In this document: piece by piece, positions 1-8,594 of the stretch
Numbering within the stretch: the stretch's first letter is position 1
How the letters are laid out: the number at the start of each line of letters is the position of its first letter
DNA from: Streptomyces sp. NBC_01454
GTDB taxonomy: Bacteria > Actinomycetota > Actinomycetes > Streptomycetales > Streptomycetaceae
Assembly (NCBI RefSeq): GCF_036227565.1
Contig: NZ_CP109460.1
Coordinates: forward strand, 6,572,001 to 6,636,000
Direction of reading: 5' to 3'
DNA: 64,000 nucleotides
Position numbers and translations under genes: made by a program
The notes under the pieces: generated by a model
What the model was told of the DNA's origin: nothing
The model's database searches: none
Seen by the model: only the letters and a program-made list of their open reading frames with translations

Positions 1-1
1 G

Positions 2-757
2 GCCCGGCAGACCCTGAAGTCGAAGGCGACCATCCCCGGTACGTCCTGGGGGATCGACCCGCAGAGCAACAAGGTCGTGGTGACCGCCGACCGCACGGTC
101 AAGGGCGCCAAGCTGGACCGCCTGGCCAAGGTCGCGCAGGGCCTCGGTGACAAGGTCGAGCTCCGGCACAGCAAGGGGGAGTTCAAACCCTTCATCGGCG
201 GCGGCGACGCGATCTGGGGGAGCGGTGCCCGCTGCTCGCTCGGCTTCAACGTGGTCAAGGACGGCAAGCCGTACTTCCTGACGGCCGGCCACTGCGGCAA
301 CGAGATCAAGAGCTGGTCCGACCAGCAGGGCGGCTCGGCGATCGCGACCACCGAGGCCTCGACGTTCCCGGGCCACGACTTCTCCCTCGCCAAGTACACC
401 GGCGACACCCCGCACCCCAGCGAGGTCGACCTCTACAACGGCAGCACGCAGAAGATCACCAAGGCCGCGGAGGCCACCGTCGGTGAGAAGGTGCAGCGCA
501 GCGGCAGCACCACCCAGGTGCACGACGGCACCGTCAAGGCACTGAACGCCAGCGTCAACTACCAGGAGGGCACGGTCGACGGTCTGATCCAGACCGATGT
601 CTGCGCCGAGCCCGGCGACAGCGGTGGCGCGCTCTTCGACGGGGACGCCGCGATCGGCCTCACCTCCGGCGGCAGCGGCGACTGCACCAAGGGCGGCGAG
701 ACCTTCTTCCAGCCGGTGCCGGAGGCCCTGAAGGCCTACGGCGCCGAGATCGGCTGA
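2..757 (+). CDS. Secreted chymotrypsin-fold serine protease (streptogrisin type), 5' partial
   Basis: The reading frame is open from base 2, so the gene begins before the window. The first ~60 residues look like the end of the alpha-lytic-protease type propeptide that folds and then inhibits these enzymes. Maturation probably occurs just before FIGGGDAIWG, which resembles streptogrisin N-termini. The S1 triad is visible: His in LTAGHCG (codon 290-292), Asp in GHDFSLAKY (377-379) and Ser in EPGDSGGALF (620-622), with cysteines placed as in streptogrisins. The frame ends in TGA at 755-757. The enzyme should be exported and degrade extracellular protein. It faces a protease-inhibitor gene across one shared terminator, which suggests paired protease/inhibitor function. 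An internal GTG at 77 is not a likely start because the propeptide continues upstream of it. Confidence 0.9.
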   Translation, partial: ARQTLKSKATIPGTSWGIDPQSNKVVVTADRTVKGAKLDRLAKVAQGLGDKVELRHSKGEFKPFIGGGDAIWGSGARCSLGFNVVKDGKPYFLTAGHCGNEIKSWSDQQGGSAIATTEASTFPGHDFSLAKYTGDTPHPSEVDLYNGSTQKITKAAEATVGEKVQRSGSTTQVHDGTVKALNASVNYQEGTVDGLIQTDVCAEPGDSGGALFDGDAAIGLTSGGSGDCTKGGETFFQPVPEALKAYGAEIG

Positions 758-796
758 CCGGTCCGCGGTCCGGGAGGCCCTGACCTGCCGGACATG

Positions 797-835
797 ACGA
801 TCCCCGGGCACCGCCGTCCGGTGCCCGGGGATCGC
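797..835. terminator. Bidirectional intrinsic terminator
   Basis: CGATCCCCGGGCAC (798-811) pairs perfectly with GTGCCCGGGGATCG (821-834), and the stem can extend two more pairs into the loop. It lies between the converging protease and inhibitor genes and can serve both. There is no U-tract, as is common for Streptomyces terminators. Confidence 0.75.
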
Positions 836-846
836 GAACGGTCCGG

Positions 847-1287
847 TCAGAAGTCGAACACCGAACCGCGGCCGTCGGTCATCGTGCAGGGGTTGGCGAA
901 GGTGTAGCTGTACGACACCCGCTTGCCCTGCCAGACGCCGTCCGCGGTGACCACGACGGGAGCCCACTCCTTGGTACACAGTCGCTGTGACGGTGCGGCG
1001 GTCACCGCGCTGAAGTCGCCGGCCACCGTGCGCAGTTGGTCGCAGGCGGCTATCGCGTTCGGGTGGCTGCCGCCGGACTTCGGCATGCAGGTGAGCGTCA
1101 CCGCACGCTGCACCGTGGCGGTCGCACGGCTGTCGCCCTGGCCCACCGTCAGCACCAGTTCACTCGGGGCATACAGGCCACCGGTCCGCGCGGGCTGCGC
1201 CGGGGCGGCCACGGCCTGCGCCGTGGTGGCCAGGGTGCCCAGAACCAGTGCCGCGCCGAGCGCGACCGCCCCAGTGATGTACCGCAT
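847..1287 (-). CDS. SSI-family (I16) secreted protease inhibitor with Lys at P1
   Basis: This 146-residue protein has a signal peptide ([20 protein letters not shown], cleaved near AQAVAA) followed by an SSI domain. Family marks are the [12 protein letters not shown] strand, the two disulfide cysteine pairs, and the C-terminal [15 protein letters not shown] and GSVFDF segments. In the reactive loop, LCTKEWAPV aligns with CPMVYDPV of SSI, so P1 is Lys instead of Met. That predicts inhibition of trypsin-like enzymes. ATG at 1287 is chosen because GGGAG (1296-1300) sits 8 nt upstream; the GTG at 1296 overlaps this ribosome site. It converges on the neighbouring S1 protease, its possible target. 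Confidence 0.92.
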   Translation of the reverse strand: MRYITGAVALGAALVLGTLATTAQAVAAPAQPARTGGLYAPSELVLTVGQGDSRATATVQRAVTLTCMPKSGGSHPNAIAACDQLRTVAGDFSAVTAAPSQRLCTKEWAPVVVTADGVWQGKRVSYSYTFANPCTMTDGRGSVFDF

Positions 1288-1700
1288 GACGAACACTCCC
1301 TATCTCGAAGGTGCAGATACCGGACGGGAGTCTGGCCCAACCGCATCCCGAAAGCACCTTGAGTGCGCCTGAAGCGTTCACTTTGAGTCGTTGCTCGAAA
1401 GCTGAGGGTAATGGCGCGAACGGGCCGGAGAGGGTGCGGCAGGGGTGGGTGAAAGTGCCGTGCGGCCAGCGGGGTTGCCCCGTTCGCCATGCTCCTGGCA
1501 AGGGGTGGCGGTCTCCGGTGTGCCGGGATCCGGCCACCGACCGGCCGTTCGGGCGGGTTTCGATCTCCGGCGATTGGCCGAAGAGGGGGGCCGGAGGGTC
1601 CCTCCGAGCGGTGCCGGGCGTCCGACGAGGTAAGAACCGGCCCGCCACGGGTCGCCTTACCGGCCCGCCGGCGGCCCCTCGCCGCACGCCCCCCGGGGCT
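1288..1700 (-). promoter_or_regulatory. Upstream region of the inhibitor gene with a 10-bp direct repeat
   Basis: No gene is supported in these 413 bases. Two near-identical direct repeats, CACCTTGAGT (1355-1364) and CACTTTGAGT (1379-1388), start 24 bp apart about 70-100 nt before the inhibitor start. They could be an activator or repressor site. The rest looks like ordinary GC-rich spacer downstream of the TetR gene. Confidence 0.35.
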
Positions 1701-2459
1701 CTACCGGCCCGGTTTCTCCGTGCCTGCCGGCCCGTCGCCACGCCGTCCCCGCGCCGTGCGGCCGGACTTCTCCGCCCCCGCCCGTCCGCGACTCCCTGCC
1801 GGTCCGCGCGCCCCGGTCAGCTCCGGCATCCCCGCCGTCAGTGCCCGCATGCTCCGCGCCACCAGCTCCGCCGGCCCCCGGGGGCCGTCCGGCGGCTCGT
1901 CGCCCGCCGCCCACTGCTCGACGGCGACCCGCATCGCGGTGTTCGCGGCCGCCGCGGCCAGCCGTACCTCCAGCGGGCCGGCGCCGGTCAGCCGCTCCAG
2001 GACCGGCATCAGCGCCTCCTCGGCGTCGTGGTGCACCCGGTGCCAGACCGCGCGCAGCGCCGGGTCGCCCGGCATCGCCCGCAGCAGCCCGCGGGTCCGG
2101 CGCAGCGCCTCGGCGGCCGGCGCGTCCGCGGGGGTCAGCGCCCGGCGGGCCGCCCGCTCCAGCGCCTCGCACACGGGCGGCGCGTCCGGACCGGCCGGTG
2201 ACGCCGCCAGATCGTCGACCCACTCCCGCACCCCGGCGGCGAGCAGCGGCACCACCGCCTCCTCCTTGGTGCGGAAGTAGCGGTAGAAGGTGCGCAGCGC
2301 GACCCCCGACGCGCGCGCGATCTCGTCGGCGGTGACGGCGGTGCCGCGCTCCGCGAACAGGGTGGCCGCGGTCCGGGCGATCTCCAGCTGGGTCTCGGCC
2401 TTGCGCCGCGCGGTGAGCGAGGGGCGGGGGAGCGGGGCGGGTCCGGGCGCCGGTGGCAT
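1701..2459 (-). CDS. TetR-family transcriptional regulator
   Basis: The N-terminal TetR DNA-binding domain is at residues ~18-66: QLEIARTAATLFAERG, then TADEIARASGVALRTFYRYF as the helix-turn-helix and recognition helix. The ligand domain follows. The protein (252 residues) is longer than usual because of a low-complexity Gly/Arg/Ala tail of about 45 residues after the last helix. It is divergent from an SDR oxidoreductase gene across 104 bp that hold a palindromic operator-like site, so it most likely represses that gene and itself. The ligand is unknown. Confidence 0.88.
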   Translation of the reverse strand: MPPAPGPAPLPRPSLTARRKAETQLEIARTAATLFAERGTAVTADEIARASGVALRTFYRYFRTKEEAVVPLLAAGVREWVDDLAASPAGPDAPPVCEALERAARRALTPADAPAAEALRRTRGLLRAMPGDPALRAVWHRVHHDAEEALMPVLERLTGAGPLEVRLAAAAANTAMRVAVEQWAAGDEPPDGPRGPAELVARSMRALTAGMPELTGARGPAGSRGRAGAEKSGRTARGRRGDGPAGTEKPGR

Positions 2460-2497
2460 GAGGTCAGCCTACGTGGCATGCCGTATCGGCACAGCAT

Positions 2498-2520
2498 GTG
2501 ACATTGGCACAATGTGCCAC
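2498..2520. promoter_or_regulatory. Probable TetR operator between the regulator and SDR genes
   Basis: ACATTG-GCA-CAATGT (2501-2515) is a perfect inverted repeat. It overlaps a second one, TGGCAC-AAT-GTGCCA (2505-2519), in the 104-bp divergent intergenic region. Position and symmetry fit autoregulation by the adjacent TetR protein. A weaker TGCC-GTATC-GGCA repeat lies at 2479-2491. Confidence 0.6.
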
Positions 2521-2563
2521 CTTGGGGTTAGCGTGCCGGAGACCCTGAGAACGGAGCTTGACC

Positions 2564-3334
2564 ATGGATCGCTTTGACGGACGCCGCGTTCTGATCACCG
2601 GAGCCGGCTCGGGCATCGGGCAGGCCACCGTCCACCGGCTCCTCGCCGAGGGGGCCCGGGTGGTCGCCGCGGACATCGACGCGGAGGGGCTGCGGAGCAC
2701 CGCCGCCCGCGCCGCCGGGGACGGGACGGCCGGCCGGCTGGAGACGGCGGTGCTGGACATAGCCGACGAGGCGGCGGTCCGCTCCGGCGTCGCCGCCGCG
2801 GTGGCCGGCCTCGGAGGTCTGGACGTCCTGGTCAACGCGGCCGGCATCCTGCGTTCCGCGCACACCCACGAGACCGGCCTGGACCTCTTCAACAAGATCA
2901 TCTCGATCAATCTGACCGGTACGTTCCTGATGATCCGCGAAGCGCTGCCCGCCCTCCTGGAGGGCCGATCGCCGGTCGTGGTCAACTTCAGCTCCACGTC
3001 CGCCGCGTTCGCGCACCCGTACATGGCGGCCTACGCGGCGAGCAAGGGCGGCGTCCAGTCCATGACGCACGCCATCGCCGGCGAGTACGGCAAGCAGGGG
3101 CTGCGCGCGGTGTGCGTGGCGCCGGGCTCGATCGCCAGCGGGATGACCCACGGACGCGGCCCGGGGCTGCCCGACGACGCCGATATGTCCCTCTTCACCA
3201 AGCTCACCCCGGCCCTCGGTGAGGGCTTCGCGGCCCCGGAAACGGTCGCGGGCGTGGTCGCGATGCTCGCTTCGCAGGACGGTGCGTTCATCACCGGCAC
3301 GGAGATCCGGATCGACGGCGGCACACACATGTGA
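2564..3334 (+). CDS. Short-chain dehydrogenase/reductase (SDR)
   Basis: This is a classical 256-residue SDR. The NAD(P) motif TGAGSGIG is at residues 12-19, followed by AADID after strand 2 and NAAG near 91-94. The catalytic residues are Asn in ISINLTG, Ser in NFSSTS (~144), Tyr157 and Lys161 (YAASK), with the usual PG motif after strand 6. The C-terminus GTEIRIDGGTHM is typical. The Asp after strand 2 (ADID) favours NAD over NADP. ATG 2564 is preceded by GGAG at 2553-2556; an in-frame TTG at 2558 is too close to it. The substrate is unknown. A divergent TetR gene probably controls it, so the substrate may be an inducer. Confidence 0.9.
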   Translation: MDRFDGRRVLITGAGSGIGQATVHRLLAEGARVVAADIDAEGLRSTAARAAGDGTAGRLETAVLDIADEAAVRSGVAAAVAGLGGLDVLVNAAGILRSAHTHETGLDLFNKIISINLTGTFLMIREALPALLEGRSPVVVNFSSTSAAFAHPYMAAYAASKGGVQSMTHAIAGEYGKQGLRAVCVAPGSIASGMTHGRGPGLPDDADMSLFTKLTPALGEGFAAPETVAGVVAMLASQDGAFITGTEIRIDGGTHM

Positions 3335-3388
3335 GCCGGCCGCCGGCGGGCGGGGCGCCGCACGCGACGGCAGGCCGGGGGACGGGCC

Positions 3389-3712
3389 TCACGCCTGCCC
3401 GGTTTCGAAGCGGCTGACCTTGCCGTCCGCCACCGTGAACCTCCAGCGCGTCCGCATCTCGCCCCAGGTGTCGTTGCGGTAGTTGGCGACGAGGGACAGC
3501 CCCTGGTCCGATTCGGACTGCACGTCCAGGTGGCCCCGCGTGGCGAAGATCTCCCGGTCGCACCACTCCCGCAGATCCCGGTCGGATCCGTCGTCGGACA
3601 TCGTGGCGTCGGCGGTCAGGGCGCCGAAGAACGCCTGCTCGTCATGGTTGTTGAGGGCCGTGACCAGGGAACGGACCGCGGGGTGGGACAGCCGGCCGGC
3701 GGAGATGGTCAT
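3389..3712 (-). CDS. SnoaL-like / NTF2-fold small protein
   Basis: This 107-residue protein has the alpha+beta cone layout of SnoaL/NTF2-like polyketide-cyclase folds: an N-terminal helix (HPAVRSLVTALNNHDEQAFFGAL), then TADATMSDDGSDRDLREWCD and strands ending in WRFTVADGKVSRFETGQA. Such proteins range from cyclases to ligand-binding or hydrolytic proteins, so no reaction can be assigned. Its start overlaps the stop of the upstream membrane-protein gene as ATGA (3709-3712), so the two are translationally coupled. Confidence 0.75.
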   Translation of the reverse strand: MTISAGRLSHPAVRSLVTALNNHDEQAFFGALTADATMSDDGSDRDLREWCDREIFATRGHLDVQSESDQGLSLVANYRNDTWGEMRTRWRFTVADGKVSRFETGQA

Positions 3713-4743
3713 GAGGGCGTCACATCCTTCGTGCGGAAGACCGACAGAGCGAGGGTGAGCAGGGTGCCGCCCACCGCCCAGGCGGAGAGCACCAGGAGCG
3801 GGCCGGTGAGGGCATTGCCCCGGAAGTAGGCGAGGGAGCGCGCCGCCCAGGTGCCCGCGCCCGGCGGCAGGGCGGGGCCGATGGCGCGCCAGAACGGGGG
3901 CAGCAGGGGGTAGGGGTAGGCGCCGCCCGCGCTCGGGTTGCCCAGGATGACGATCAGCAGGATCGCCAGGCCGATGCCGAGGATGCCCAGCAGGGCCTGG
4001 CAGGCCAGGGTGGTGGCGCCCACCGCGAAGACGACCAGGGCGCCCAGCCCCCACAGCCCGAAGAAGGTGCCGGGCAGGGCGTCGAGGACCGGCCCGACGA
4101 CGAGCGCGCCGGCCAGTCCGGCGGCGATCGCGTACAGCGCCAGCGCGGCCAGCCGGATGACCGCCCGGTACCCGTTGGAAGGGCGCGCCCCGGCGCTGAT
4201 CGCCAGGATCGCGGCGCACAGATAGCCGCCGACGCACCAGCCGACGACGAGGTAGAAGGACGACAGGCTGCGGCCGTCGCCCGGTGCGACCGGGCGCACG
4301 TCCACCGTGCGGACGGTGCGGTGCCGGGCCTTCTCCACCGGGCGGACGACCAGTTCGAGCGCCTGGGCGAGGGAGGTGCCGCCGCCACCGGCCACCAGCA
4401 GCCGGTCGGTGCCACCGTGCGGATCGACGATCAGCGCACCGGCGACCGTCCGGTCCGCGATCCGCTGCCGCGCCTGCCGCTCGGTGGGCACCGCGCGCGG
4501 GGCCAGGGGGGAGCCGGGCAGCCGGTCCAGGGTGTCCACCAGCTGCCCGCCGGCCGGTGCGGGGGCGACCACGGCGAGCGGCACCCCGGTCGGCCGGGGG
4601 TGGTGGAAGGCGCCGGTGTACGACGTGATGAACGCGGTCATCAGCCCCAGCACGCCGAGCACCAGCAGCGCGGCGTGCGGCGTCACCGCGCTCTTCACCT
4701 CCGCGAGGAAGGTGGTGCGGGTGCCGTCGTCCGTCGTGGCCAT
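3709..4743 (-). CDS. ABC-2/YhgE-like membrane protein of unknown substrate
   Basis: This 344-residue protein has an N-terminal membrane segment (HAALLVLGVLGLMTAFITSY), a large extracytoplasmic domain (residues ~45-165) and then five or six membrane segments, ending near ALSVFRTKD. This N-TM, outer domain, C-terminal TM bundle layout is that of DUF3533/YhgE-Pip/ABC-2 permease relatives. No ATPase gene is adjacent. It is the first gene of a two-gene operon with the SnoaL-like gene and is divergent from dnaE2, sharing a 221-bp upstream region. The role is unknown; transport or envelope function is an inference. Confidence 0.7.
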   Translation of the reverse strand: MATTDDGTRTTFLAEVKSAVTPHAALLVLGVLGLMTAFITSYTGAFHHPRPTGVPLAVVAPAPAGGQLVDTLDRLPGSPLAPRAVPTERQARQRIADRTVAGALIVDPHGGTDRLLVAGGGGTSLAQALELVVRPVEKARHRTVRTVDVRPVAPGDGRSLSSFYLVVGWCVGGYLCAAILAISAGARPSNGYRAVIRLAALALYAIAAGLAGALVVGPVLDALPGTFFGLWGLGALVVFAVGATTLACQALLGILGIGLAILLIVILGNPSAGGAYPYPLLPPFWRAIGPALPPGAGTWAARSLAYFRGNALTGPLLVLSAWAVGGTLLTLALSVFRTKDVTPS

Positions 4744-4875
4744 GGAGCGCTCCCTCCCACCTCGCGGCGGGCGGTCCGGTGCTTTTGTCCCCCTATCCTC
4801 CGGTCGGTGAGGGGGTCGTGCAGAGCGGGTGGGGCCGATCGGCGGACGGGCGGGGCGGTGATCTTCGGCGCCTCT

Positions 4876-4891
4876 TCGTACGAATGTTCGA
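4876..4891. promoter_or_regulatory. LexA (SOS) box upstream of dnaE2
   Basis: TCGTACGAATGTTCGA matches the Gram-positive/actinobacterial LexA palindrome TCGAACNNNNGTTCGA at all but one position (A to T). It lies 74-89 nt upstream of the dnaE2 start, a usual place for LexA repression. It predicts DNA-damage induction of dnaE2 and the coupled downstream gene. Confidence 0.75.
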
Positions 4892-4964
4892 TGGACGGGT
4901 ATGGTGGAAGAGAGGAACGGGGGACACAGGGTCGGTCGGGGCGGATGAGGTGCGGGAGGTGCGG

Positions 4965-7900
4965 ATGCCAGGGTTCACGCATCTGCACACCGCTTCGGGC
5001 TTCTCCCTGCGCTACGGCGCCTCCCACCCGGAGCGCCTCGCCGAGCGCGCCGCCGAACGCGGGATGGACGCCCTCGCGCTGACCGACCGGGACGGGCTCT
5101 CCGGGGCCGTACGGTTCGCCAAGGCCGCCGCCGGAGCCGGCGTCCGCCCGCTGTTCGGCAGCGAACTCGCCGTGGCGGAGCACGTATCGCACCCCCCGGC
5201 CGGCAACGCCACCGTGCGGCGGCGCACCCCGGTGCGCGGCGGCGCCTTCCTCGACGAGTCCGCCGCCCGCGCCGTCTTCCTGGCCCGCGACGGAGCGGCC
5301 GGCTGGGCCGCCCTGTGCCGGCTGGTCTCGGCCGCCCACGCGGGCGGGGCCGAGCAGCCCGTCCTCCCGTGGAGCTCCCTGGAATCCGCCGCGGACGGAC
5401 TGACCGTGCTGCTGGGACCGGACTCCGAGGTCGGCCGGGCGCTGGCCGCCGGCCGCCCGGACCGCGCCGCCCGGCTCGTCGCCCCCTGGCGGGAGCTGTA
5501 CGGCGAGGGGCTGCGCCTGGAGGTCGTCGACCACGGGCGGCCCGGCAGCGGACCCGGCTCGGCGCGGCTGGCCGCCCGCACCCTCGGCTTCGCCGTCGAC
5601 CAGGGCATCCGCGCCGTCCTGACCAACGCGGTCCGCTATGCCGACCCCGGCCAGGGCCCGGTCGCCGACGTCCTGGATTCCGCCCGCCGTCTGGTGCCGG
5701 TGGACCGGCACCGGCCCGGGACCTGGGACACCGGTGAGCGCTGGCTCAAGGACGCCGCCGCGATGCACCGCACCGCCGGGCGGATCGCCGAGGCGGCCGG
5801 CTTCCGGCGCGATCTCGCCCACCGGCTGCTCGCCATGACCGAGGAGACCGCCGGTGAGTGCCTGGTCGACCCGCAGGACGACATCGGGCTCGGCCGCGTC
5901 CACTTCCCCGAGCCGCGGCTGGTCGGCGCGGAACACCGCACCGCCGCCCGGGTGCTGCGCTCACACTGCGCCGCCGGGATGGTGCTGCGCGGATACGACC
6001 GCGACCGTGCGCGCTGGGCGCGGCTGGAGGACGAGCTGCGCACGATCGAACGGCTGGGCTTTCCCTCGTACTTCCTGACGGTCGCTCAGGTCGTGGCGGA
6101 CATCAGGGAGCGGGGGATCCGGGTCGCGGCCCGGGGGTCCGGCGCCGGGTCCCTGGTCAACCACCTCCTGGGCATCGCCCACGCCGACCCGGTCGCCCAC
6201 GGGCTGCTGATGGAGCGCTTCCTGTCCGAGCGGCGGGCGGCGCTGCCGGACATCGACATCGACGTGGAATCCGCCCGCCGGCTGGAGGTCTACCGCGCGA
6301 TCTTCGACCGTTTCGGCGTGGAGCGGGTCGCGACGGTCTCGATGCCCGAGACCTACCGGGTGCGGCACGCCGTACGGGACGTGGGCGCGGCGCTGGGCAT
6401 GGACCCGGCGCGGGTGGACCGGCTGGCCAAGGCCTTTCCGCACATCCGCGCCCGTGACGCGCGGGCGGCGCTGGCCGAACTGCCGGAGCTGCGCGGGGTG
6501 CGGGAGGCCGGCGACGAGCGGCTGTGGCAGCTGGTCGAGGCGCTGGACGCGCTGCCGCGCGGGATCGCCATGCACCCGTGCGGGGTGCTGCTCTCCGACG
6601 CCACGCTGCTGGACCGTACGCCCGTCGTGCCCACCAGCGGCGAAGGCTTCGCGATGTCCCAGTTCGACAAGGACGACGTGGAGGAGATGGGACTGCTCAA
6701 GCTCGATGTGCTGGGCGTGCGGATGCAGTCCGCGATGGCGCACGCGGTCGCCGAGATCGGCCGGGCCACCGGACGCCGGATCGACCTCGACGACCCCGCG
6801 CAGGTGCCGCCCGGCGACGAGGCGACGTACGAGCTGATCCGCTCGGCCGAGACCCTCGGCTGCTTCCAGATCGAGTCGCCGGGCCAGCGCGATCTGGTCG
6901 GCAGGCTGCAGCCCGCCACCTTCCACGATCTGGTCGTCGACATCTCCCTCTTCCGGCCGGGGCCGGTCGCCGCCGATATGGTGCGGCCCTTCATCGAGGC
7001 CCGGCACGGCCGCAAGGCGGTCCGCTATCCGCACCCCGACCTGGAGGAACCGCTGCGCGAGACCTATGGGGTGGTGGTGTTCCACGAGCAGATCATCGAG
7101 CTGCTGCGGATCATGACGGGCTGTTTGCGGGACGAGGCGGACGAGAAGCGGCGGGCCCTGTCGCACCCCGAACTGCAGGGCAGGGTCCGCGCCTGGTTCG
7201 CGCAGTGCGCCGGGCGGCGCGGCTATCCGCCCGAAGTTATCGCCCGCACCTGGGAGATCGTCGAGGCCTTCGGCTCGTACGGCTTCTGCAAGGCGCACGC
7301 GGTGGCCTTCGCGGTCCCCACCTACCAGTCGGCCTGGCTCAAGGCGCACCACCCCGCGGCCTTCTACGCCGGGCTGCTCACCCATGACCCCGGGATGTAC
7401 CCGAAGCGGCTGCTGCTCGCGGACGCGCGGCGGCGCGGGGTGCCGGTGCTGCCGCTGGATGTGAACCGCTCGGCCCTCGCTCATCGAATCGAACTGGTGT
7501 CCGGTGCCGGGTCCCGTTCCGGCGGTTCCGGGGGCCGGTCCGGCGCGGTCTGGGGGCTGCGGCTCGCGTTCTGCGATGTGCACGGCATGAGCGAGGCCGA
7601 GGCGCTGCGGATCGAGGCGGGGCAGCCCTACCACTCGCTCCAGGACCTGTGGCAGCGGGCCAGGCCGGGCCGCCCGGTGGCCGAACGCCTCGCCCGGGTG
7701 GGTGCGTTGGACGCCTTCGGCGCGAACCGGCGGGATCTGCTGCTGCATGTCGCCGAGCTGCACCACCACGGGCGGCAGGCGTCCGGCGGCCAGCTGACGC
7801 TGCCGGGCCGGGCCCTCGACGGGGCGGGCGCGGAGCCGGGGGCGGCGGCCGATCCGGTCGAGCCCGCGGGGCTGCCCGACCTCAGCGAGGTCGAACGGCT

Positions 7901-8594
7901 CAGCGCCGAGCTGGGCGTCCTCGGCATGGACGCCTCCCGTCATCTGATGGCCGACCACCAGGAGTTCCTCGCGGAGCTGGGGGCGCTGCCGGCCCGGCTG
8001 CTGCAAGAGGCCCGGCACGGGGAGACGGTGCTGGTCGCCGGCGCCAAGGCGGCCACCCAGACGCCACCGATCCGCTCCGGCCGGCGGGTCATCTTCACCA
8101 CCCTCGACGACAGCACGGGCCTGGTCGACTGCGCCTTCTTCGACGCTCCCCCGGGCCCTGGCGGCCCGGGAGGTACCCCCAGCCCCGTTCAGGTGTGCGC
8201 ACACACGATTTTCCACTCCTGGCTGCTGCTGGTGCGCGGTACCGTCCAGCGGCGCGGGCCGCGCAGCCTCAGCGTGGTCGGCGCGGCCGCCTGGAACCTC
8301 GCCGAACTGGCCGAACTTCGCCACGAGGGCGGGCTGGAGGCGGTCGCCGCCCGGCTCGCGACCGGGCCGGACGGGGGAGCCGCCGTGCCGGACACCGGGG
8401 AGGCCGGGGCGGGCCGAGGGCCCGGCGGGGAGCCCGGCGCCGGCGGGGAGCCCGAGCCGGCCGGCGCCCCGGGCCGCACCATCCGCCTGGAGACCGGCTA
8501 CGAGCTGCACCCGTGGGCCGACCTCCAGCCCCCGGGCGAACGCGCCGCCACCGGACGCAAGTTGTGGCACTCCAGCCCCGGGAGCGCGGGATGA
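4965..8594 (+). CDS. dnaE2: Error-prone DNA polymerase DnaE2 (C-family)
   Basis: This 1,209-residue protein is a C-family replicative polymerase of the DnaE2 (ImuC) branch. An N-terminal PHP domain starts at FTHLHTASGFSLRYGASHPE, with HxH and TDRDG metal-ligand motifs. The palm follows, with ARGSGAGSLVNHLLGI and the catalytic PDIDIDVES (Asp429, 431, 433). Next come the fingers and HhH region (LSAELGVLGMDAS) and a C-terminal OB fold from ~1005 (GRRVIFTTLDDSTGLVDCAFF). It makes mutagenic bypass synthesis during the SOS response. ATG 4965 is supported by GGAGG at 4955-4959; the open frame extends upstream without a plausible start. A LexA box precedes it, and its stop overlaps the next start (ATGA). 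Confidence 0.93.
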   Translation: MPGFTHLHTASGFSLRYGASHPERLAERAAERGMDALALTDRDGLSGAVRFAKAAAGAGVRPLFGSELAVAEHVSHPPAGNATVRRRTPVRGGAFLDESAARAVFLARDGAAGWAALCRLVSAAHAGGAEQPVLPWSSLESAADGLTVLLGPDSEVGRALAAGRPDRAARLVAPWRELYGEGLRLEVVDHGRPGSGPGSARLAARTLGFAVDQGIRAVLTNAVRYADPGQGPVADVLDSARRLVPVDRHRPGTWDTGERWLKDAAAMHRTAGRIAEAAGFRRDLAHRLLAMTEETAGECLVDPQDDIGLGRVHFPEPRLVGAEHRTAARVLRSHCAAGMVLRGYDRDRARWARLEDELRTIERLGFPSYFLTVAQVVADIRERGIRVAARGSGAGSLVNHLLGIAHADPVAHGLLMERFLSERRAALPDIDIDVESARRLEVYRAIFDRFGVERVATVSMPETYRVRHAVRDVGAALGMDPARVDRLAKAFPHIRARDARAALAELPELRGVREAGDERLWQLVEALDALPRGIAMHPCGVLLSDATLLDRTPVVPTSGEGFAMSQFDKDDVEEMGLLKLDVLGVRMQSAMAHAVAEIGRATGRRIDLDDPAQVPPGDEATYELIRSAETLGCFQIESPGQRDLVGRLQPATFHDLVVDISLFRPGPVAADMVRPFIEARHGRKAVRYPHPDLEEPLRETYGVVVFHEQIIELLRIMTGCLRDEADEKRRALSHPELQGRVRAWFAQCAGRRGYPPEVIARTWEIVEAFGSYGFCKAHAVAFAVPTYQSAWLKAHHPAAFYAGLLTHDPGMYPKRLLLADARRRGVPVLPLDVNRSALAHRIELVSGAGSRSGGSGGRSGAVWGLRLAFCDVHGMSEAEALRIEAGQPYHSLQDLWQRARPGRPVAERLARVGALDAFGANRRDLLLHVAELHHHGRQASGGQLTLPGRALDGAGAEPGAAADPVEPAGLPDLSEVERLSAELGVLGMDASRHLMADHQEFLAELGALPARLLQEARHGETVLVAGAKAATQTPPIRSGRRVIFTTLDDSTGLVDCAFFDAPPGPGGPGGTPSPVQVCAHTIFHSWLLLVRGTVQRRGPRSLSVVGAAAWNLAELAELRHEGGLEAVAARLATGPDGGAAVPDTGEAGAGRGPGGEPGAGGEPEPAGAPGRTIRLETGYELHPWADLQPPGERAATGRKLWHSSPGSAG

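Noticed and set aside
5961..8570. 869-codon frame antisense to dnaE2
   Set aside because: It is a shadow of the dnaE2 codon pattern with no ribosome site and no recognisable motif.
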